A stretch of DNA of 64,000 bases from Parvibaculum sp. (GCA_017642695.1 JAEPQD010000002.1:744001-808000); one strand, 5' to 3'; shown: positions 1 to 9,819, numbered from the stretch's first letter. Numbers and translations: made by a program. Notes: generated by a model from the sequence alone, not told the origin.

Positions 1-392
1 CCGACCGTCTGCGTGGCGACACGGGCGAACTCCTGATCGGCCTGCTGGAGCGCCGTCTCGACGCCGTCGTTTACCGCGCCAAGTTTGTGCCGACCGTCTT
101 CGCAGCTCGTCAGTTCGTCGGCCACGGCCACGTGCTCGTGAACGGCAAGCGCGTCAATGTACCGAGCTATCGTCTGCGCGACGGCGATGTGGTGGAAGTC
201 CGCGAGAAGTCGAAGCAGCTCGCTCTCGTTCTCGAGGCGACGCAGTCGGCCGAGCGCGACGTGCCGGACTACATTGAGGCCGACCACGACAAGATGACGG
301 CGAAGTTCGTGCGCACGCCCTCCTTCGGCGACGTTCCCTATGCCGCGCACATGGAACCGAATCTGGTCATCGAATTCTATTCGCGCAGCTGA
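1..392 (+). CDS. rpsD: 30S ribosomal protein S4, 5' truncated by the window edge
   Basis: Only the C-terminal 129 codons are present. The open frame runs in from base 3 with no internal start needed, so the gene begins upstream of the window. The visible part starts with the [19 protein letters not shown] stretch and continues through [27 protein letters not shown], which is the S4 RNA-binding fold of bacterial S4 (family length about 205 residues). S4 is a primary 16S rRNA-binding protein that nucleates 30S assembly and can act as a translational repressor. A strong intrinsic terminator follows 28 bases after the stop, so this is the end of a transcript. Identification is firm. Confidence 0.97.
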   Translation, partial: DRLRGDTGELLIGLLERRLDAVVYRAKFVPTVFAARQFVGHGHVLVNGKRVNVPSYRLRDGDVVEVREKSKQLALVLEATQSAERDVPDYIEADHDKMTAKFVRTPSFGDVPYAAHMEPNLVIEFYSRS

Positions 393-416
393 TTGCTCCG
401 CGCGATACCGCAAACG

Positions 417-446
417 AAAAGGCCGCTCTTTCGAGCGGCCTTTTTT
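417..446 (+). terminator. Intrinsic terminator of rpsD
   Basis: A perfect 8-bp GC-rich stem (421-428 with 433-440) with a TTTC loop is followed by six T residues at 441-446. Four A residues precede the stem, so it may also terminate the leftward grxD transcript that ends at 468. Confidence 0.9.
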
Positions 447-467
447 GTGGGTGACCCTGAAGAGGCG

Positions 468-806
468 TTACGCCGCCTGCGTCTCGATGCCCTTCTGCGC
501 AAGGTAATCGCGCAACTCGCCCTGCTCGAACATCTCGCGAACGATATCGCAACCGCCGACGAACTCACCCTTCACGTAGAGCTGCGGGATGGTCGGCCAG
601 TCGGAGAATTCCTTGATGCCCTGGCGGATGTCATCATCTTCCAGCACGTTGATGCCCTTGAAAGGGACGCCGAGATAGGTGAGCACCTGCACGACGGCGT
701 TGGAGAAGCCGCATTGCGGGAAGACGGGCGTACCTTTCATGAAAAGCACTACATCCTCGCTCGTCACTTCGCTTTTGATGCGGTCGAAGACCGGGTTGTC
801 GCTCAT
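468..806 (-). CDS. grxD: Monothiol glutaredoxin, Grx4/GrxD type
   Basis: The 112-residue protein is the usual length of single-domain monothiol glutaredoxins. The CGFS active site is at residues 32-35, preceded by the FMKGTP lysine loop, and the glutathione-binding segment [16 protein letters not shown] follows. CGFS glutaredoxins bind a [2Fe-2S] cluster with glutathione and pass it to acceptor proteins. They often work in a complex with BolA, and a bolA gene lies just upstream here (34 bases between), so the two are probably co-transcribed. Nothing unusual is seen. Confidence 0.95.
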   Translation of the reverse strand: MSDNPVFDRIKSEVTSEDVVLFMKGTPVFPQCGFSNAVVQVLTYLGVPFKGINVLEDDDIRQGIKEFSDWPTIPQLYVKGEFVGGCDIVREMFEQGELRDYLAQKGIETQAA

Positions 807-840
807 CTTGTCTCTCCTCTCCGCGTCATGCGGGTGAGTG

Positions 841-1077
841 TCAATCCTGCGGCGCGCTCGTCTGCAGCGCCAGTGCGTGAAGCTCGTTGCCCATGCCGCC
901 CTTCAGTGCGCTGTAGACCATCTGGTGTTGTTGCACCCGGGTCTTGCCCTTGAAGGCGGCCGAGACGACATTTGCGGCATAGTGATCGCCATCGCCTGCC
1001 AGATCGCGGATGTCGATGACCGCATCCGGAATGGCTTCCTTGATGAGGCGTTCGATTTCCGAGGCAGTCATGGCCAT
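841..1077 (-). CDS. bolA: BolA-family protein
   Basis: I place the start at 1077, giving 78 residues beginning [13 protein letters not shown] longer reading frame extends to 1146, but that part overlaps the 3' end of purL and has no BolA similarity. Family features are GDGDHY with His32, [12 protein letters not shown] with His51, and LHAL with His67. BolA proteins pair with CGFS glutaredoxins as [2Fe-2S] cluster heterodimers in iron-sulfur trafficking. The location between purL and grxD, all leftward, is a common alphaproteobacterial order. Confidence 0.92.
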   Translation of the reverse strand: MAMTASEIERLIKEAIPDAVIDIRDLAGDGDHYAANVVSAAFKGKTRVQQHQMVYSALKGGMGNELHALALQTSAPQD

Positions 1078-1099
1078 TCGATTGTTCTCCGCACCCGCC

Positions 1100-3319
1100 T
1101 TACAGTTCGGCACCGGCCGCCATATAGGCGGGCAGCCAGCCTTCATGTACGGCCTTGATCCCCGCCAATGATATGGGAATGGCTCCGTTGAGTGTCAATT
1201 CATCGCCGCCGGTCGTGCCGATGCGAGCGGCCGGAATGGCTGCTTTTCCGGCCCTTTCGAGGAAGGCGGCGACGTCTTTTTCGAGCAGCGTCACAAGATA
1301 GCGCGCCTGATCCTCGCCAAAGGCCCAGGCATGGAGGGGAAGCGCGGTATCTGGCGTCAGGCTTGCCCCGATCCCGGCGGCCATCGCCATTTCGGCAACC
1401 GCGACGAACAGGCCGCCATCCGAAATGTCATGAACGGCGGTAAGGTTTCCGGCGCGGATTTCATCGCGGACGAAATCGCCGTTGCGGCGCTCAAGGCCGA
1501 GGTCGACCGGCGGCGGTGCGCTGCGGTCGTCGGTCTTGCCGAGAATATCGCGGACATAGATCGACTGACCGAGATGGCCTTTCGTCTCGCCGACGAGGAG
1601 GATCGCTTCGCCCGCCGCCTTGAAGGCGATGGTGGCGCGTGCGCTCACGTCCGGCAGCAACCCGACGCCGCCTATGGCCGGTGTCGGCAGGATGCCCTTG
1701 CCATTGGTCTCGTTGTACAGCGACACGTTGCCGGAGACGACGGGGAAGTCGAGCGCGCGGCAGGCTTCGCCGATGCCTTCGATGCAGCCCACGAACTGCC
1801 CCATGATCTCGGGCTTTTCGGGATTGCCGAAATTGAGATTGTCGGTGACGGCGAGCGGCTCCGCGCCGACGGATGTCAGGTTGCGCCAGCATTCGGCGAC
1901 GGCCTGCTTGCCGCCCTCCAGCGGGTCGGCGGCGCAATAACGGGGGCTCACGTCGAGCGAGAAGGCGAGACCCTTCGGCCCCTGTTCGACGCGCACCACC
2001 GCGGCATCGCCGCCCGGGCCGATCGCGGTATTGCCCTGGATGAGGTGGTCGTACTGCTCCCAGATCCAGCGCCGCGAGCACATATCGGGCAGGCCCAACA
2101 TCTTCACGAGCACATCGGATATATCATTCCGTGCCGGTACGTCGGCAGGGGAAAGCGGCTTCGGCCTGTCCGCCTTCACGAAGGGGCGATCATATTCTGG
2201 CGCCTGATCGCCGAGATCCTTGATCGGCAGGTCCGCCATCACTTGCCCATGCCGGCGGATGCGGAAGCGCAGGTCGTCCGTTGTCCTGCCGACCACCGCG
2301 AAGTCGAGGCCCCATTTCACGAAGATCGCCTCGGCATCCCTTTCGCGCGCCGGGTCGAGCACCATGAGCATGCGCTCCTGGCTTTCCGAAAGCATCATTT
2401 CGTAGGCCGTCATGCCTTCCTCGCGGCAGGGCACCTTGTCGAGATCGAGTTCGACGCCGAGATCGCCCTTCGCGCCCATTTCCACAGCGGAGCAGGTGAG
2501 GCCGGCTGCACCCATATCCTGGATCGCGATGACCGCGCCCGACGCCATTAGTTCGAGACAGGCTTCGAGCAGAAGTTTCTCGGAGAAAGGATCGCCAATC
2601 TGGACTGTCGGGCGCTTCTCTTCCGTGTCCTCGTCGAATTCGGCCGACGCCATGGTTGCACCATGAATGCCGTCTCGCCCTGTCTTCGAGCCGAGATAGA
2701 CGAGAGGAAGACCGACGCCCTTCGCTTCCGAATAGAAAATCTTGTCCGTGTCGGCGAGGCCTGCCGCGAAGGCATTGACGAGACAATTGCCGTTGTAGCT
2801 CGGATCGAAATTCACCTCGCCACCCACCGTCGGCACGCCGAAGGAATTGCCATAGCCGCCGATGCCGGCCACGACGCCGGAGACGATGTGGCGCGTGCGC
2901 GGATGATCCGGCTCGCCGAAGCGCAGCGCATTCAAGGCCGCGATGGGGCGCGCGCCCATTGTGAAGACGTCGCGCAGGATACCGCCGACGCCCGTTGCCG
3001 CGCCTTCATGCGGTTCGATGTAAGAGGGGTGGTTGTGGCTTTCCATCTTGAAGATGATGGCTTGCCCGTCGCCGATATCGACGACGCCCGCATTCTCGCC
3101 CGGGCCGCAGATGACGCGCGGTCCCGTGGTCGGCAGCGTGCGCAGCCACTTCTTGGAGGATTTGTACGAGCAATGCTCGTTCCACATGGCGGAGAAGATG
3201 CCGAGCTCGGTGAGTGTCGGCTCGCGCCCGATCAGATCGAGAATGCGCTGATATTCGTCCGGTTTCAGCCCGTGTTCCGAAATCAGTTCCGGCGTGATTG
3301 CAACGTCGTTCGGTATCAC
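1100..3319 (-). CDS. purL: Phosphoribosylformylglycinamidine synthase subunit PurL
   Basis: The protein has 739 residues, the size of the small PurL that works with separate PurQ and PurS. The [11 protein letters not shown] motif with the catalytic histidine is near residue 49. The ATP-binding [22 protein letters not shown] segment is near residue 96, and the duplicated AIRS-like halves follow. The enzyme converts FGAR, ATP and glutamine-derived ammonia to FGAM, the fourth step of purine synthesis. Its start overlaps the purQ stop by 4 bases (ATGA), indicating translational coupling within purS-purQ-purL. Confidence 0.97.
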   Translation of the reverse strand: MIPNDVAITPELISEHGLKPDEYQRILDLIGREPTLTELGIFSAMWNEHCSYKSSKKWLRTLPTTGPRVICGPGENAGVVDIGDGQAIIFKMESHNHPSYIEPHEGAATGVGGILRDVFTMGARPIAALNALRFGEPDHPRTRHIVSGVVAGIGGYGNSFGVPTVGGEVNFDPSYNGNCLVNAFAAGLADTDKIFYSEAKGVGLPLVYLGSKTGRDGIHGATMASAEFDEDTEEKRPTVQIGDPFSEKLLLEACLELMASGAVIAIQDMGAAGLTCSAVEMGAKGDLGVELDLDKVPCREEGMTAYEMMLSESQERMLMVLDPARERDAEAIFVKWGLDFAVVGRTTDDLRFRIRRHGQVMADLPIKDLGDQAPEYDRPFVKADRPKPLSPADVPARNDISDVLVKMLGLPDMCSRRWIWEQYDHLIQGNTAIGPGGDAAVVRVEQGPKGLAFSLDVSPRYCAADPLEGGKQAVAECWRNLTSVGAEPLAVTDNLNFGNPEKPEIMGQFVGCIEGIGEACRALDFPVVSGNVSLYNETNGKGILPTPAIGGVGLLPDVSARATIAFKAAGEAILLVGETKGHLGQSIYVRDILGKTDDRSAPPPVDLGLERRNGDFVRDEIRAGNLTAVHDISDGGLFVAVAEMAMAAGIGASLTPDTALPLHAWAFGEDQARYLVTLLEKDVAAFLERAGKAAIPAARIGTTGGDELTLNGAIPISLAGIKAVHEGWLPAYMAAGAEL

Positions 3320-3990
3320 GCCACCGCCTCCAGCACGCTTTCGAAAAGGGCACGTCCGTCGGTCGCGCCATTCATCGGTTCGATCATGTTCTCCGGGTGC
3401 GGCATCATGCCGAAGACGTTGCCGCGTTCGTTGAGGATGCCTGCGATGTCGTTCAGCGAACCATTCGGGTTCGTGCCTTCCGCATAGCGCAGTCCCACGC
3501 GGCCTTCGCCTTCGAGACGCTTCAATGTTTCCGGATCGGTGAAATAGTTGCCGTCGCCATGCGCGACCGGGCAGCGCCAGACCTCGCCCCGTTTGTATTT
3601 TCGCGTGAAGTCCGTATCGGCATTCGCGACTTCGAGCTTCACTTCCTTGCAGACGAATTTGAGCCCGGCATTGCGCATCAGTACGCCCGGCAGCAGTCCG
3701 GCCTCGCAGAGAATCTGAAAGCCGTTGCAGATGCCGAGAATGCGCACGCCCTTGTCAGCGGCCTTCGCAATCGCCGGCATGATGTGGCCGCGGGCCGCGA
3801 TGGCGCCGGTCCTGAGATAGTCGCCGTAGGAAAACCCGCCGCACAGCACGACGAGATCAAGGTCGGGCAGTTCCGTGTCGGCGTGCCAGATGGCCTGCGG
3901 TTTCGCGCCCGTGATGTTTTCGAGCGCGTAGAGCATATCGCGCTCGCGGTTCGAGCCGGGAAAGACGACGACGCCAGACTTCATGCTCAC
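3316..3990 (-). CDS. purQ: Phosphoribosylformylglycinamidine synthase subunit PurQ
   Basis: This 224-residue class I glutamine amidotransferase supplies ammonia to PurL. The nucleophile is Cys88 in LGICNGFQ, and the His198/Glu200 pair lies in GMMPHPEN. The N-terminal [12 protein letters not shown] is typical of PurQ. The chosen start overlaps the purS stop by 4 bases. A second in-frame ATG two codons later is possible but would lose that overlap. The 3' end overlaps purL by 4 bases. Confidence 0.97.
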   Translation of the reverse strand: MSMKSGVVVFPGSNRERDMLYALENITGAKPQAIWHADTELPDLDLVVLCGGFSYGDYLRTGAIAARGHIMPAIAKAADKGVRILGICNGFQILCEAGLLPGVLMRNAGLKFVCKEVKLEVANADTDFTRKYKRGEVWRCPVAHGDGNYFTDPETLKRLEGEGRVGLRYAEGTNPNGSLNDIAGILNERGNVFGMMPHPENMIEPMNGATDGRALFESVLEAVA

Positions 3991-4232
3991 TTTTCGTCGA
4001 GCTCCACCGCATAGTTTTCGATGACGGTGTTCGCGAGCAGTTTCTTGCTCATCTCCTCAAGGGCAGCTCTCGCCTTCGCCGGATCCGTCTCGTCGAGCTC
4101 GACCTCGAAGAGCTTGCCCTGTCGTACACTTGCGACACCGGAAAAGCCGAGCGAGCCGAGCGCGCCCTCGATCGCCTTGCCTTGCGGGTCCAGAACGCCG
4201 TTCTTCAGCGTGACCTTGATGCGCGCCTTCAT
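3987..4232 (-). CDS. purS: Phosphoribosylformylglycinamidine synthase subunit PurS
   Basis: The small protein (81 residues) matches Pur[30 protein letters not shown] at the N-terminus and a C-terminal helix that bridges PurL and PurQ. PurS has no catalytic residues and is needed to assemble the three-subunit FGAM synthase and channel ammonia. It lies 22 bases downstream of purC and overlaps purQ by 4 bases. Confidence 0.95.
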   Translation of the reverse strand: MKARIKVTLKNGVLDPQGKAIEGALGSLGFSGVASVRQGKLFEVELDETDPAKARAALEEMSKKLLANTVIENYAVELDEK

Positions 4233-4254
4233 GCTTCCTCGCTACTTACGAACG

Positions 4255-5016
4255 TCACTTTACAAGCGTGGGGCCGCGCCGCTTCGGCTCATTCTCGACC
4301 AGCACGCCGAGACGCCGCGCGACTTCCTGATAGGCTTCCACAAGTCCGCCCATGTCGCGGCGGAAACGGTCCTTGTCCAGCTTGTCGTTGGTTTCCTTGT
4401 CCCAGAGGCGGCAGCAATCCGGGCTGATCTCGTCCGCCAGCACGACACGCACCATGTCGCCTTCATAGAGACGGCCGAACTCGACCTTGAAGTCGACGAG
4501 GCGGATGCCGATGCCGAGGAAAAGGCCGGTCAGGAAATCATTGATCCTGAGCGCGAGCGCCATCATGTCGTCGATCTCCTGCGGCGTTGCCCAGCCGAAG
4601 GCCGTGATGTGCTCTTCGGAGACCATCGGATCATGCAGTTCGTCGTTCTTGTAATAGAACTCGATGATCGAGCGCGGCAGGACCGTGCCTTCCTCGATGC
4701 CGAGGCGCTTCGACAGCGAGCCCGCGGCAACGTTCCGCACCACCACCTCGCAGGGGATGATCTCGACTTCGCGGATCAGCTGTTCGCGCATGTTGAGCGC
4801 GCGGATGAAATGCGTGGGCACGCCGATCTCGTTCAGCTTCGTGAAGATGAATTCCGAGATGCGGTTGTTGAGGACGCCCTTGCCCTCGATGGTGGCGCGC
4901 TTGGTCGCGTCGAAGGCGGTCGCATCGTCCTTGAAGTGCTGCACGAGCGTGCCCGGTTCCGGGCCTTCGTAAAGCACCTTCGCCTTGCCTTCATAAACGC
5001 GTCTGCGCCGGCTCAT
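4255..5016 (-). CDS. purC: SAICAR synthetase
   Basis: The 253-residue protein begins [20 protein letters not shown], the conserved PurC start. It contains the [27 protein letters not shown]-binding region and [13 protein letters not shown] near the C-terminus. It joins CAIR and aspartate to make SAICAR in de novo purine synthesis. It is the first gene of the leftward purC-purS-purQ-purL block, so the operon promoter should be in the 354-base gap upstream. The GKAIEGAL-like context downstream is purS. Confidence 0.96.
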   Translation of the reverse strand: MSRRRRVYEGKAKVLYEGPEPGTLVQHFKDDATAFDATKRATIEGKGVLNNRISEFIFTKLNEIGVPTHFIRALNMREQLIREVEIIPCEVVVRNVAAGSLSKRLGIEEGTVLPRSIIEFYYKNDELHDPMVSEEHITAFGWATPQEIDDMMALALRINDFLTGLFLGIGIRLVDFKVEFGRLYEGDMVRVVLADEISPDCCRLWDKETNDKLDKDRFRRDMGGLVEAYQEVARRLGVLVENEPKRRGPTLVK

Positions 5017-5370
5017 GTCATGATTCCAATCGTTTGACCCGGAAGGCGGGTCCGGGGGTCGCGGGGATCCCCGCGCGGATTTCGAAGCCGCCTCTCAAGC
5101 GGTGGGAGTGCCGGAAAAGGCTTTGGAATCGGCTCTCCGGCGTGCGCAAGGTATCTCAAGGCCCGATGCGATACAACGAAGCTGTGCTGCGGCGCAACCC
5201 TCCCGAAAAGCTCCCGGAAATCAGCGCCTTAGACAATTGGCCGCAGGCTTCCGGCTGTCGTCCGATCGCGGTTGATTTGAAGGGGCCGGACCGCTATGCC
5301 TAGGGCCAAACAGGGGCGCGCCCGCACGGGGACCGTCGCCTCATGAACCTTGAACGGAGTGCCATTTTCC
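5017..5370. other. Divergent intergenic region between purC and the zeta inhibitor gene
   Basis: This 354-base gap separates two divergent genes, so it should hold promoters for both. An open frame at 5034-5303 has no recognisable family features and an arginine/proline-rich composition typical of a chance GC-rich frame. I see no tRNA, clear riboswitch or strong hairpin here. Confidence 0.5.
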
Positions 5371-5688
5371 ATGTCCACCTTCGACAAGCGCGAGGACGGT
5401 TTCGAGAAGAAGTTCGTTCATGACGAGGAGCTTCGCTTCAAGGCGGCTGCCCGGCGCAACAAGCTGCTCGGTCTGTGGGCCGCGGAAAAGATGGGCCTCA
5501 CGGGCGAGGCTGCCGATGCCTACGCGAAAGAGGTCGTTGCGGCCGATTTCGAGGAAGCGGGCGACGAGGACGTCTTCCGCAAGGTCCGCAAGGACTTCGA
5601 CGCCAAGGGCGTCGACCAGTCGGATCACCAGATCCGCCGCACCATGACCGAACTCATGGACGAGGCGATCCGCCAGCTGCAGAGCTGA
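5371..5688 (+). CDS. DUF1476 protein, F1-ATPase zeta-type inhibitor subunit
   Basis: I use the ATG at 5371, giving 105 residues starting MSTFDKREDGFEKKFVHDEEL, which is the conserved DUF1476 start. A TTG seven codons upstream is less likely. The protein is highly charged and helical (RRNKLLGLWAAEKMGLTG, then KVRKDFDAKGVDQSDHQIRRTM), as in the alphaproteobacterial zeta subunit. That subunit inserts its N-terminus into the F1-ATPase to block ATP hydrolysis. The function is transferred from family knowledge. It ends seven bases before a convergent PAS_5 gene. Confidence 0.9.
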   Translation: MSTFDKREDGFEKKFVHDEELRFKAAARRNKLLGLWAAEKMGLTGEAADAYAKEVVAADFEEAGDEDVFRKVRKDFDAKGVDQSDHQIRRTMTELMDEAIRQLQS

Positions 5689-5694
5689 GCGAGA

Positions 5695-6210
5695 CTATTC
5701 GCCGAAGATGGAGATGCTGCCGAGCAGCAGGATTTCGTCCGGCGTGGCACCTTCCATCGGCAGATGGACGATCTCGAGCCGGAGGAAATCCCGGTTGATG
5801 CCGCAGAGGCGGCCTTGCGTCACGTGGGGCCGCTTCTCGCTTGTGACCATCCGGTAGACGCCCGCATTATGGGCGACGTGGTCCGGATGATAGAAATCGG
5901 AAATCGTCATGCCCGTCGGGTCGAAATCGAGCCAGCGGGTCAGCGTGGTGCCGACGACGCGGAGCCGCCAGTCCTCGCGGTCGGGGTCGGCAGGTTCCAG
6001 CACGAAGAGGCTCGGGAGCAGGGCCGCGGCTTCCCTGCAGGGGAGCTGGGCGCGCGAAAGCAGCCGGCCGTTCTTGCGGTGCCGTTCCCAGAAATCGATG
6101 AGCAATTGGGATTGCGGATGCGAAGCCGCGGCGGTCGGAACGACATTCGTCTCGATCCGCGTCACGCGATCTCGTGTCGCGCCGCTTCTCGGGCGGGCAT
6201 CCGCAAACAT
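5695..6210 (-). CDS. PAS_5-family protein
   Basis: The start is placed at 6210 (171 residues) because a good ribosome-binding sequence, AGGAA, precedes it. An upstream ATG at 6279 lacks one. The recognisable block runs from LIDFWERHRKNGRLLSRAQL through LPSLFVLEPADPDREDWRLRVVGTTLTRWLDFDPTGM, matching the PAS_5 domain seen in short alphaproteobacterial proteins of unknown role. A second PAS_5 protein is encoded at 59555. No output domain is present, so it may sense a ligand or serve as a scaffold, but this is not known. It ends close to the convergent zeta inhibitor gene. Confidence 0.75.
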   Translation of the reverse strand: MFADARPRSGATRDRVTRIETNVVPTAAASHPQSQLLIDFWERHRKNGRLLSRAQLPCREAAALLPSLFVLEPADPDREDWRLRVVGTTLTRWLDFDPTGMTISDFYHPDHVAHNAGVYRMVTSEKRPHVTQGRLCGINRDFLRLEIVHLPMEGATPDEILLLGSISIFGE

Positions 6211-6317
6211 GGGGTCGTTCCTGGCTTTGCCGCGGCCCGCTTTCGGCGCCGCTTTGTCCCATGTCACCAGCAAAGCCATAAGAAGCTGTTAAGAGCGGCG
6301 CTTTCGTTCGTTTCGGG

Positions 6318-7022
6318 TTACTCGCGGGTCGCTGCCGCGCTCAGCAGTGCGGCAAAACTGTCCGCGGCGGCTTTCCGTGCCTCCGTCTCGCTGAGGCCCG
6401 ATATGCTGTTTGCCGCCGATTCCTTCGTTCGATGCATGGCGGCCCAGGCGATGATCTCGATCGCGAACCGCGCCGCGAGACGCAGGGCGATACTTGGCGA
6501 ACCCGTCCGCCCGGACACCTTCAGAGCGACCCTGGCGATGTCGTCACGGTAGTGACTGCGCATATCGGTGGAGAGCAGGGCGTCGAATTCCGGTAGCTCC
6601 GGCGCACAGTGGTCGAGCAGCCAGATTGCGCGTCTCGCCTCGTGCAGTATGTCGTAGAGTTCGGTGCCGATGGCCACCAGTGCCTTCGGTCCGGGCGCGG
6701 CGTCGGGCGCCAGCGCCTCTCGCAGGGCGGGCCATTTGGCGACTTCCGTCACCCGTGCCGCATAGACCGACACGGTCTCGCCGGTCCCCGGTTCGGCGAG
6801 GGGGAGTGTGAGCCCGTCGAGGGGCTGGCCACAGACCTTCAGCACCGCCAGATGGAACAGCGCCTCCTTGCTCGTCACGTAGAGGTAGAGCGTGCCGGTG
6901 GAGACGCCCGCGGCTTTTGCCACATCCGCCATCTGCGTGCGGCGGATTCCCGTATCGGTGAAGCAGGCGACGGCCGCCTCGGCGATGTCCTCGATCTTCT
7001 GCGGCGCTTTTTTGCGGGGCAC
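6318..7022 (-). CDS. TetR/AcrR-family transcriptional regulator
   Basis: The 234-residue protein has an N-terminal helix-turn-helix (about residues 28-50: TQMADVAKAAGVSTGTLYLYV) followed by SKEALFHLAV, the standard TetR pattern. The C-terminal ligand domain has no assigned substrate. The gene is divergent from the PQQ dehydrogenase gene at 7117, and the gap between them contains a 7-bp inverted repeat. Autoregulation and control of the dehydrogenase are therefore likely, by inference. Confidence 0.9.
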   Translation of the reverse strand: MPRKKAPQKIEDIAEAAVACFTDTGIRRTQMADVAKAAGVSTGTLYLYVTSKEALFHLAVLKVCGQPLDGLTLPLAEPGTGETVSVYAARVTEVAKWPALREALAPDAAPGPKALVAIGTELYDILHEARRAIWLLDHCAPELPEFDALLSTDMRSHYRDDIARVALKVSGRTGSPSIALRLAARFAIEIIAWAAMHRTKESAANSISGLSETEARKAAADSFAALLSAAATRE

Positions 7023-7072
7023 GGGGCCTCCTTCCCGTCGGGCAAACGAATCGTCTTGACTCCAAAAATAAA

Positions 7073-7087
7073 TGAATGAATCATTCA
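7073..7087. promoter_or_regulatory. Candidate TetR operator
   Basis: TGAATGA (7073-7079) and TCATTCA (7081-7087) form a perfect 7-bp inverted repeat around one base. It sits between the divergent TetR and PQQ dehydrogenase genes. A second, wider pair, CTTGACT (7055-7061) and AGTCAAG (7087-7093), surrounds it. Position and symmetry fit a TetR dimer site; binding itself is inferred. Confidence 0.6.
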
Positions 7088-7116
7088 GTCAAGAAATTTG
7101 GATGGGAGAGAGAACC

Positions 7117-9045
7117 ATGATCCGCCTCTGTTGTTCTGTGCTGTTCGGCCTGCTGCTCGCCGCTTCCGCCTCGGCGGGGGAGTGGCCGCACTATGGCGGC
7201 GATGCCGGCGGCATGCGCCATTCGGCGGCGGCGGAGATCACGCCAATCAACGTCGAGAACCTGACGCGCGCCTGGCTTTTCCGTACCGGCGACATGACGG
7301 CCCGTGCGGACGACATGAAGCACAGTGCCTTCGAGGGAACGCCGGTTCTCGTCGCGGGTTCGCTCGTCTTCTGCACGCCCTTCAACGAGGTGGTCGCGCT
7401 CGATCCCGGCACCGGCGCCCCGAAATGGCGCTACGACCCGAAGATCGCGACGGGGTACCGGCCGGGCAATCAGTTTGTCTGCCGCGGTGTCACCTCGTGG
7501 ACGGATGCCGCCGCTGCGCCGGATGCGCTCTGTGCGACGCGCCTCTTCATGGGCACGACGGATTCCCGCCTCATCGCGCTCGATGCCGCAACCGGCCAGC
7601 CCTGTCTCGGCTTCGGTAGGGACGGCGAAGTGAAAATCGATCCCGGCATGGACCTGCAATGGCCCGGCGAATTCCAGATCACCTCGCCGCCCGCCGTCGC
7701 GCGCGGTGTCGTCGTGGTCGGCTCCGCGATCAGCGACAACCGCCGCGTCGATGCGCCGAAGGGCACCGTCCGCGCCTTCGATGCGCGCACGGGCAAGCCT
7801 GTCTGGGAGTTCAACCCTATCGTACGCGGGGCGGAGGACCATCCAGAGAGCTGGCCGCGCGGTTCCGTCGCGCACCATACGGGCCATGCGAATGTCTGGG
7901 CGCCCATGTCGGCGGACGAGGCGCGCGGGCTCTTCTTCCTGCCAACCTCTTCGCCGAGCCCCGACTTCTTCGGCGGCGAGCGCGCGGGCGACAACCGTTA
8001 CGCGAATTCCGTCGTCGCGCTCGACGCTGCAACGGGCGAGGTCCGTTGGTCCTTCCAGACCGTTCATCACGACGTCTGGGACTACGACGTGCCTGCGCAG
8101 CCGAGCCTTGTCACCGTTGATTGGAAGGGCGCGCCGAGAGACGCCGTGGCGCAGGTGACGAAGACGGGTTTCGTCTTCCTGCTCGACCGCGATACCGGCG
8201 AACCGCTTTTCGAGGTGGAAGAAAAGCCCGTGCCGCAGGGCGGCGCGCTTGGCGAGTTCCTGTCGCCGACGCAGCCGATCCCCGTCGCGCCGCCGCCGCT
8301 CGTGCCGCAGGAGTTGAAACCGGAGGAGGCCTGGGGCCTTACGCCCTGGGACCGCGCGGCCTGCCGCGAGAAGATAGCTGCGATACGCTCCGAAGGTCTT
8401 TTCACGCCGCCTTCCGAACAAGGAACGCTGATGTTCCCCTTCACCGGCGGCGGCGCGAACTGGGGCAGTGCGGCTTTCGATCCCGCCACCTCCACGCTCT
8501 TCATCAACACGAGCCGCGCGGGCCACGTCATCGCGCTGATCCCGTCGGAGAATTTCGAGGCGGCGAAGGCGGCAGCGCCCAATGAGGAGATTTCCCCGCA
8601 GGCGCCGACGCGCTGGGCGGTGAAGCGGGAGCTTCTGCTGTCGCCGCTCGATCTTCCCTGCAATCCGCCGCCCTGGGGCATGCTCACCGCCGTCGATCTT
8701 TCGACCGGTACGATCAAATGGGAAAGCGTGCTCGGCACGCCGCGCGACCTCGCGCCGGTTCCCGTCACCTTCAAATGGGGCACGCCCAATTTCGGTGGTC
8801 CCATCGTCACCGCGGGCGGCGTCGTCTTCATCGGGGCGGCGATGGACAATTACCTGCGCGCCTTCGATGCGGCGTCGGGCGAGGAGCTCTGGAAGGGCCG
8901 CCTCCCGGCGGGCGGGCAGGCGACGCCCATGACCTATCAGTGGGAGGGACGGCAATATGTCGTCATCGCCGCCGGCGGTCACGCGCGTGCCGGCACGAAG
9001 CTAGGGGATTTCGTGGTGGCCTTCGCACTGCCGCATGGGAAATAG
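7117..9045 (+). CDS. Periplasmic PQQ-dependent dehydrogenase, glucose dehydrogenase-like
   Basis: The start at 7117 (642 residues) gives a clean signal peptide, MIRLCCSVLFGLLLAASASA, and has a GGGAGAGA ribosome-binding site. The mature protein begins GEWPHYGGDAGGMRHS and resembles the beta-propeller PQQ domain of membrane glucose dehydrogenase. Examples are WLFRTGD and HHDVWDYDVPAQPSLV, with repeated tryptophan-docking ALDAATG segments. Unlike classical Gcd, it lacks the five-helix membrane anchor, and no cytochrome c domain (CxxCH) is present. The substrate is probably a sugar or alcohol but cannot be read from the sequence. It probably forms a unit with the two genes downstream. Confidence 0.85.
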   Translation: MIRLCCSVLFGLLLAASASAGEWPHYGGDAGGMRHSAAAEITPINVENLTRAWLFRTGDMTARADDMKHSAFEGTPVLVAGSLVFCTPFNEVVALDPGTGAPKWRYDPKIATGYRPGNQFVCRGVTSWTDAAAAPDALCATRLFMGTTDSRLIALDAATGQPCLGFGRDGEVKIDPGMDLQWPGEFQITSPPAVARGVVVVGSAISDNRRVDAPKGTVRAFDARTGKPVWEFNPIVRGAEDHPESWPRGSVAHHTGHANVWAPMSADEARGLFFLPTSSPSPDFFGGERAGDNRYANSVVALDAATGEVRWSFQTVHHDVWDYDVPAQPSLVTVDWKGAPRDAVAQVTKTGFVFLLDRDTGEPLFEVEEKPVPQGGALGEFLSPTQPIPVAPPPLVPQELKPEEAWGLTPWDRAACREKIAAIRSEGLFTPPSEQGTLMFPFTGGGANWGSAAFDPATSTLFINTSRAGHVIALIPSENFEAAKAAAPNEEISPQAPTRWAVKRELLLSPLDLPCNPPPWGMLTAVDLSTGTIKWESVLGTPRDLAPVPVTFKWGTPNFGGPIVTAGGVVFIGAAMDNYLRAFDAASGEELWKGRLPAGGQATPMTYQWEGRQYVVIAAGGHARAGTKLGDFVVAFALPHGK

Positions 9046-9072
9046 TGGAGACCTCACCGCAAGGGAGGTTCC

Positions 9073-9819
9073 ATGTTCCGCGTCGATCCCTACGAGCCCA
9101 TCGGGACGTTGAAGCCCTTTGGCCGCGACATCTGGACCGTCGACGGTCCGGTGATCGGCATGAAGTGGCTCTGGACGGAGCTTCCTTTCCCCACGCGCAT
9201 GACGGTGGTGCGTCTCTCGAACGGAGATCTCTGGGTGCATTCGCCGGTTGCGCTGTCGGGCGGGCTCAAGGCGGAACTCGCCGAGCTCGGTCCCGTCCGC
9301 CATCTCGTCGCGCCCAACAAGATTCACTACTGGTGGGTGGGCGAATGGCGGATTGCCTGTCCCGATGCGTGCGCTTTCGCCGCGCCCCGCGTCGAGGAAA
9401 AGGCGGCGCCACACGGCATCTCCTTCGATCGTGAACTTGGCGACGCGCCGGAAGAGGCATGGGCGGGCGAGATCGACCAGGTGCTGGTGCCGGGCCGTTT
9501 CATGACGGAAGCGGTGTTCTTTCACCGCGCTTCCGCGACGCTCATCCTCGCCGACCTTATCGAGAATTTCGAACTCTCCCGGGTTCACGGCGCTTTCGGT
9601 CGTTTCCTGATGCGGCTCGGCGGCGTCGTGCATCCACACGGCTCCATGCCGAAGGATCTCCGCGCGACGTTTCACGGCCACAAGGACGATGTGAAGCGTG
9701 CCGTCGAAACGATGATCTCATGGCAGCCGGAGCGCATCGTGCTGTCGCATGGCCGCTGCTACGAGAAAAACGCCGCCGGCGAGCTGCGCCGTGCCTTCCG
9801 CTGGGCGGGCGTTTCCTGA
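9073..9819 (+). CDS. DUF4336 protein, metallo-hydrolase-like
   Basis: The 248-residue protein follows the dehydrogenase gene by 27 bases with its own GGGAGG ribosome-binding site. It shows the DUF4336 pattern: GRDIWTVDGPVI near the start, TRMTVVRLSNGDLWVHSP, then LVAPNKIHYWWVGEW. The C-terminal half includes LILADLIENFE and ERIVLSHGRCYEKN. DUF4336 proteins are related in fold to metallo-beta-lactamases, but the usual HxHxDH metal motif is absent. No catalytic activity is established. Co-transcription with the PQQ enzyme is likely. Confidence 0.75.
   Translation: MFRVDPYEPIGTLKPFGRDIWTVDGPVIGMKWLWTELPFPTRMTVVRLSNGDLWVHSPVALSGGLKAELAELGPVRHLVAPNKIHYWWVGEWRIACPDACAFAAPRVEEKAAPHGISFDRELGDAPEEAWAGEIDQVLVPGRFMTEAVFFHRASATLILADLIENFELSRVHGAFGRFLMRLGGVVHPHGSMPKDLRATFHGHKDDVKRAVETMISWQPERIVLSHGRCYEKNAAGELRRAFRWAGVS

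Noticed and set aside
5034-5303. 89-codon open frame in the purC-zeta gap
   Set aside because: No ribosome-binding site or family feature, and the composition is that of random GC-rich frames.
7081-8982. 633-codon open frame on the minus strand
   Set aside because: It lies exactly opposite the PQQ dehydrogenase, is Arg/Ala-rich, has no motif, and is explained by the codon bias of the real gene in GC-rich DNA. Similar long antisense frames at 13263-14399, 15332-16756 and 24019-25851 were rejected for the same reason.
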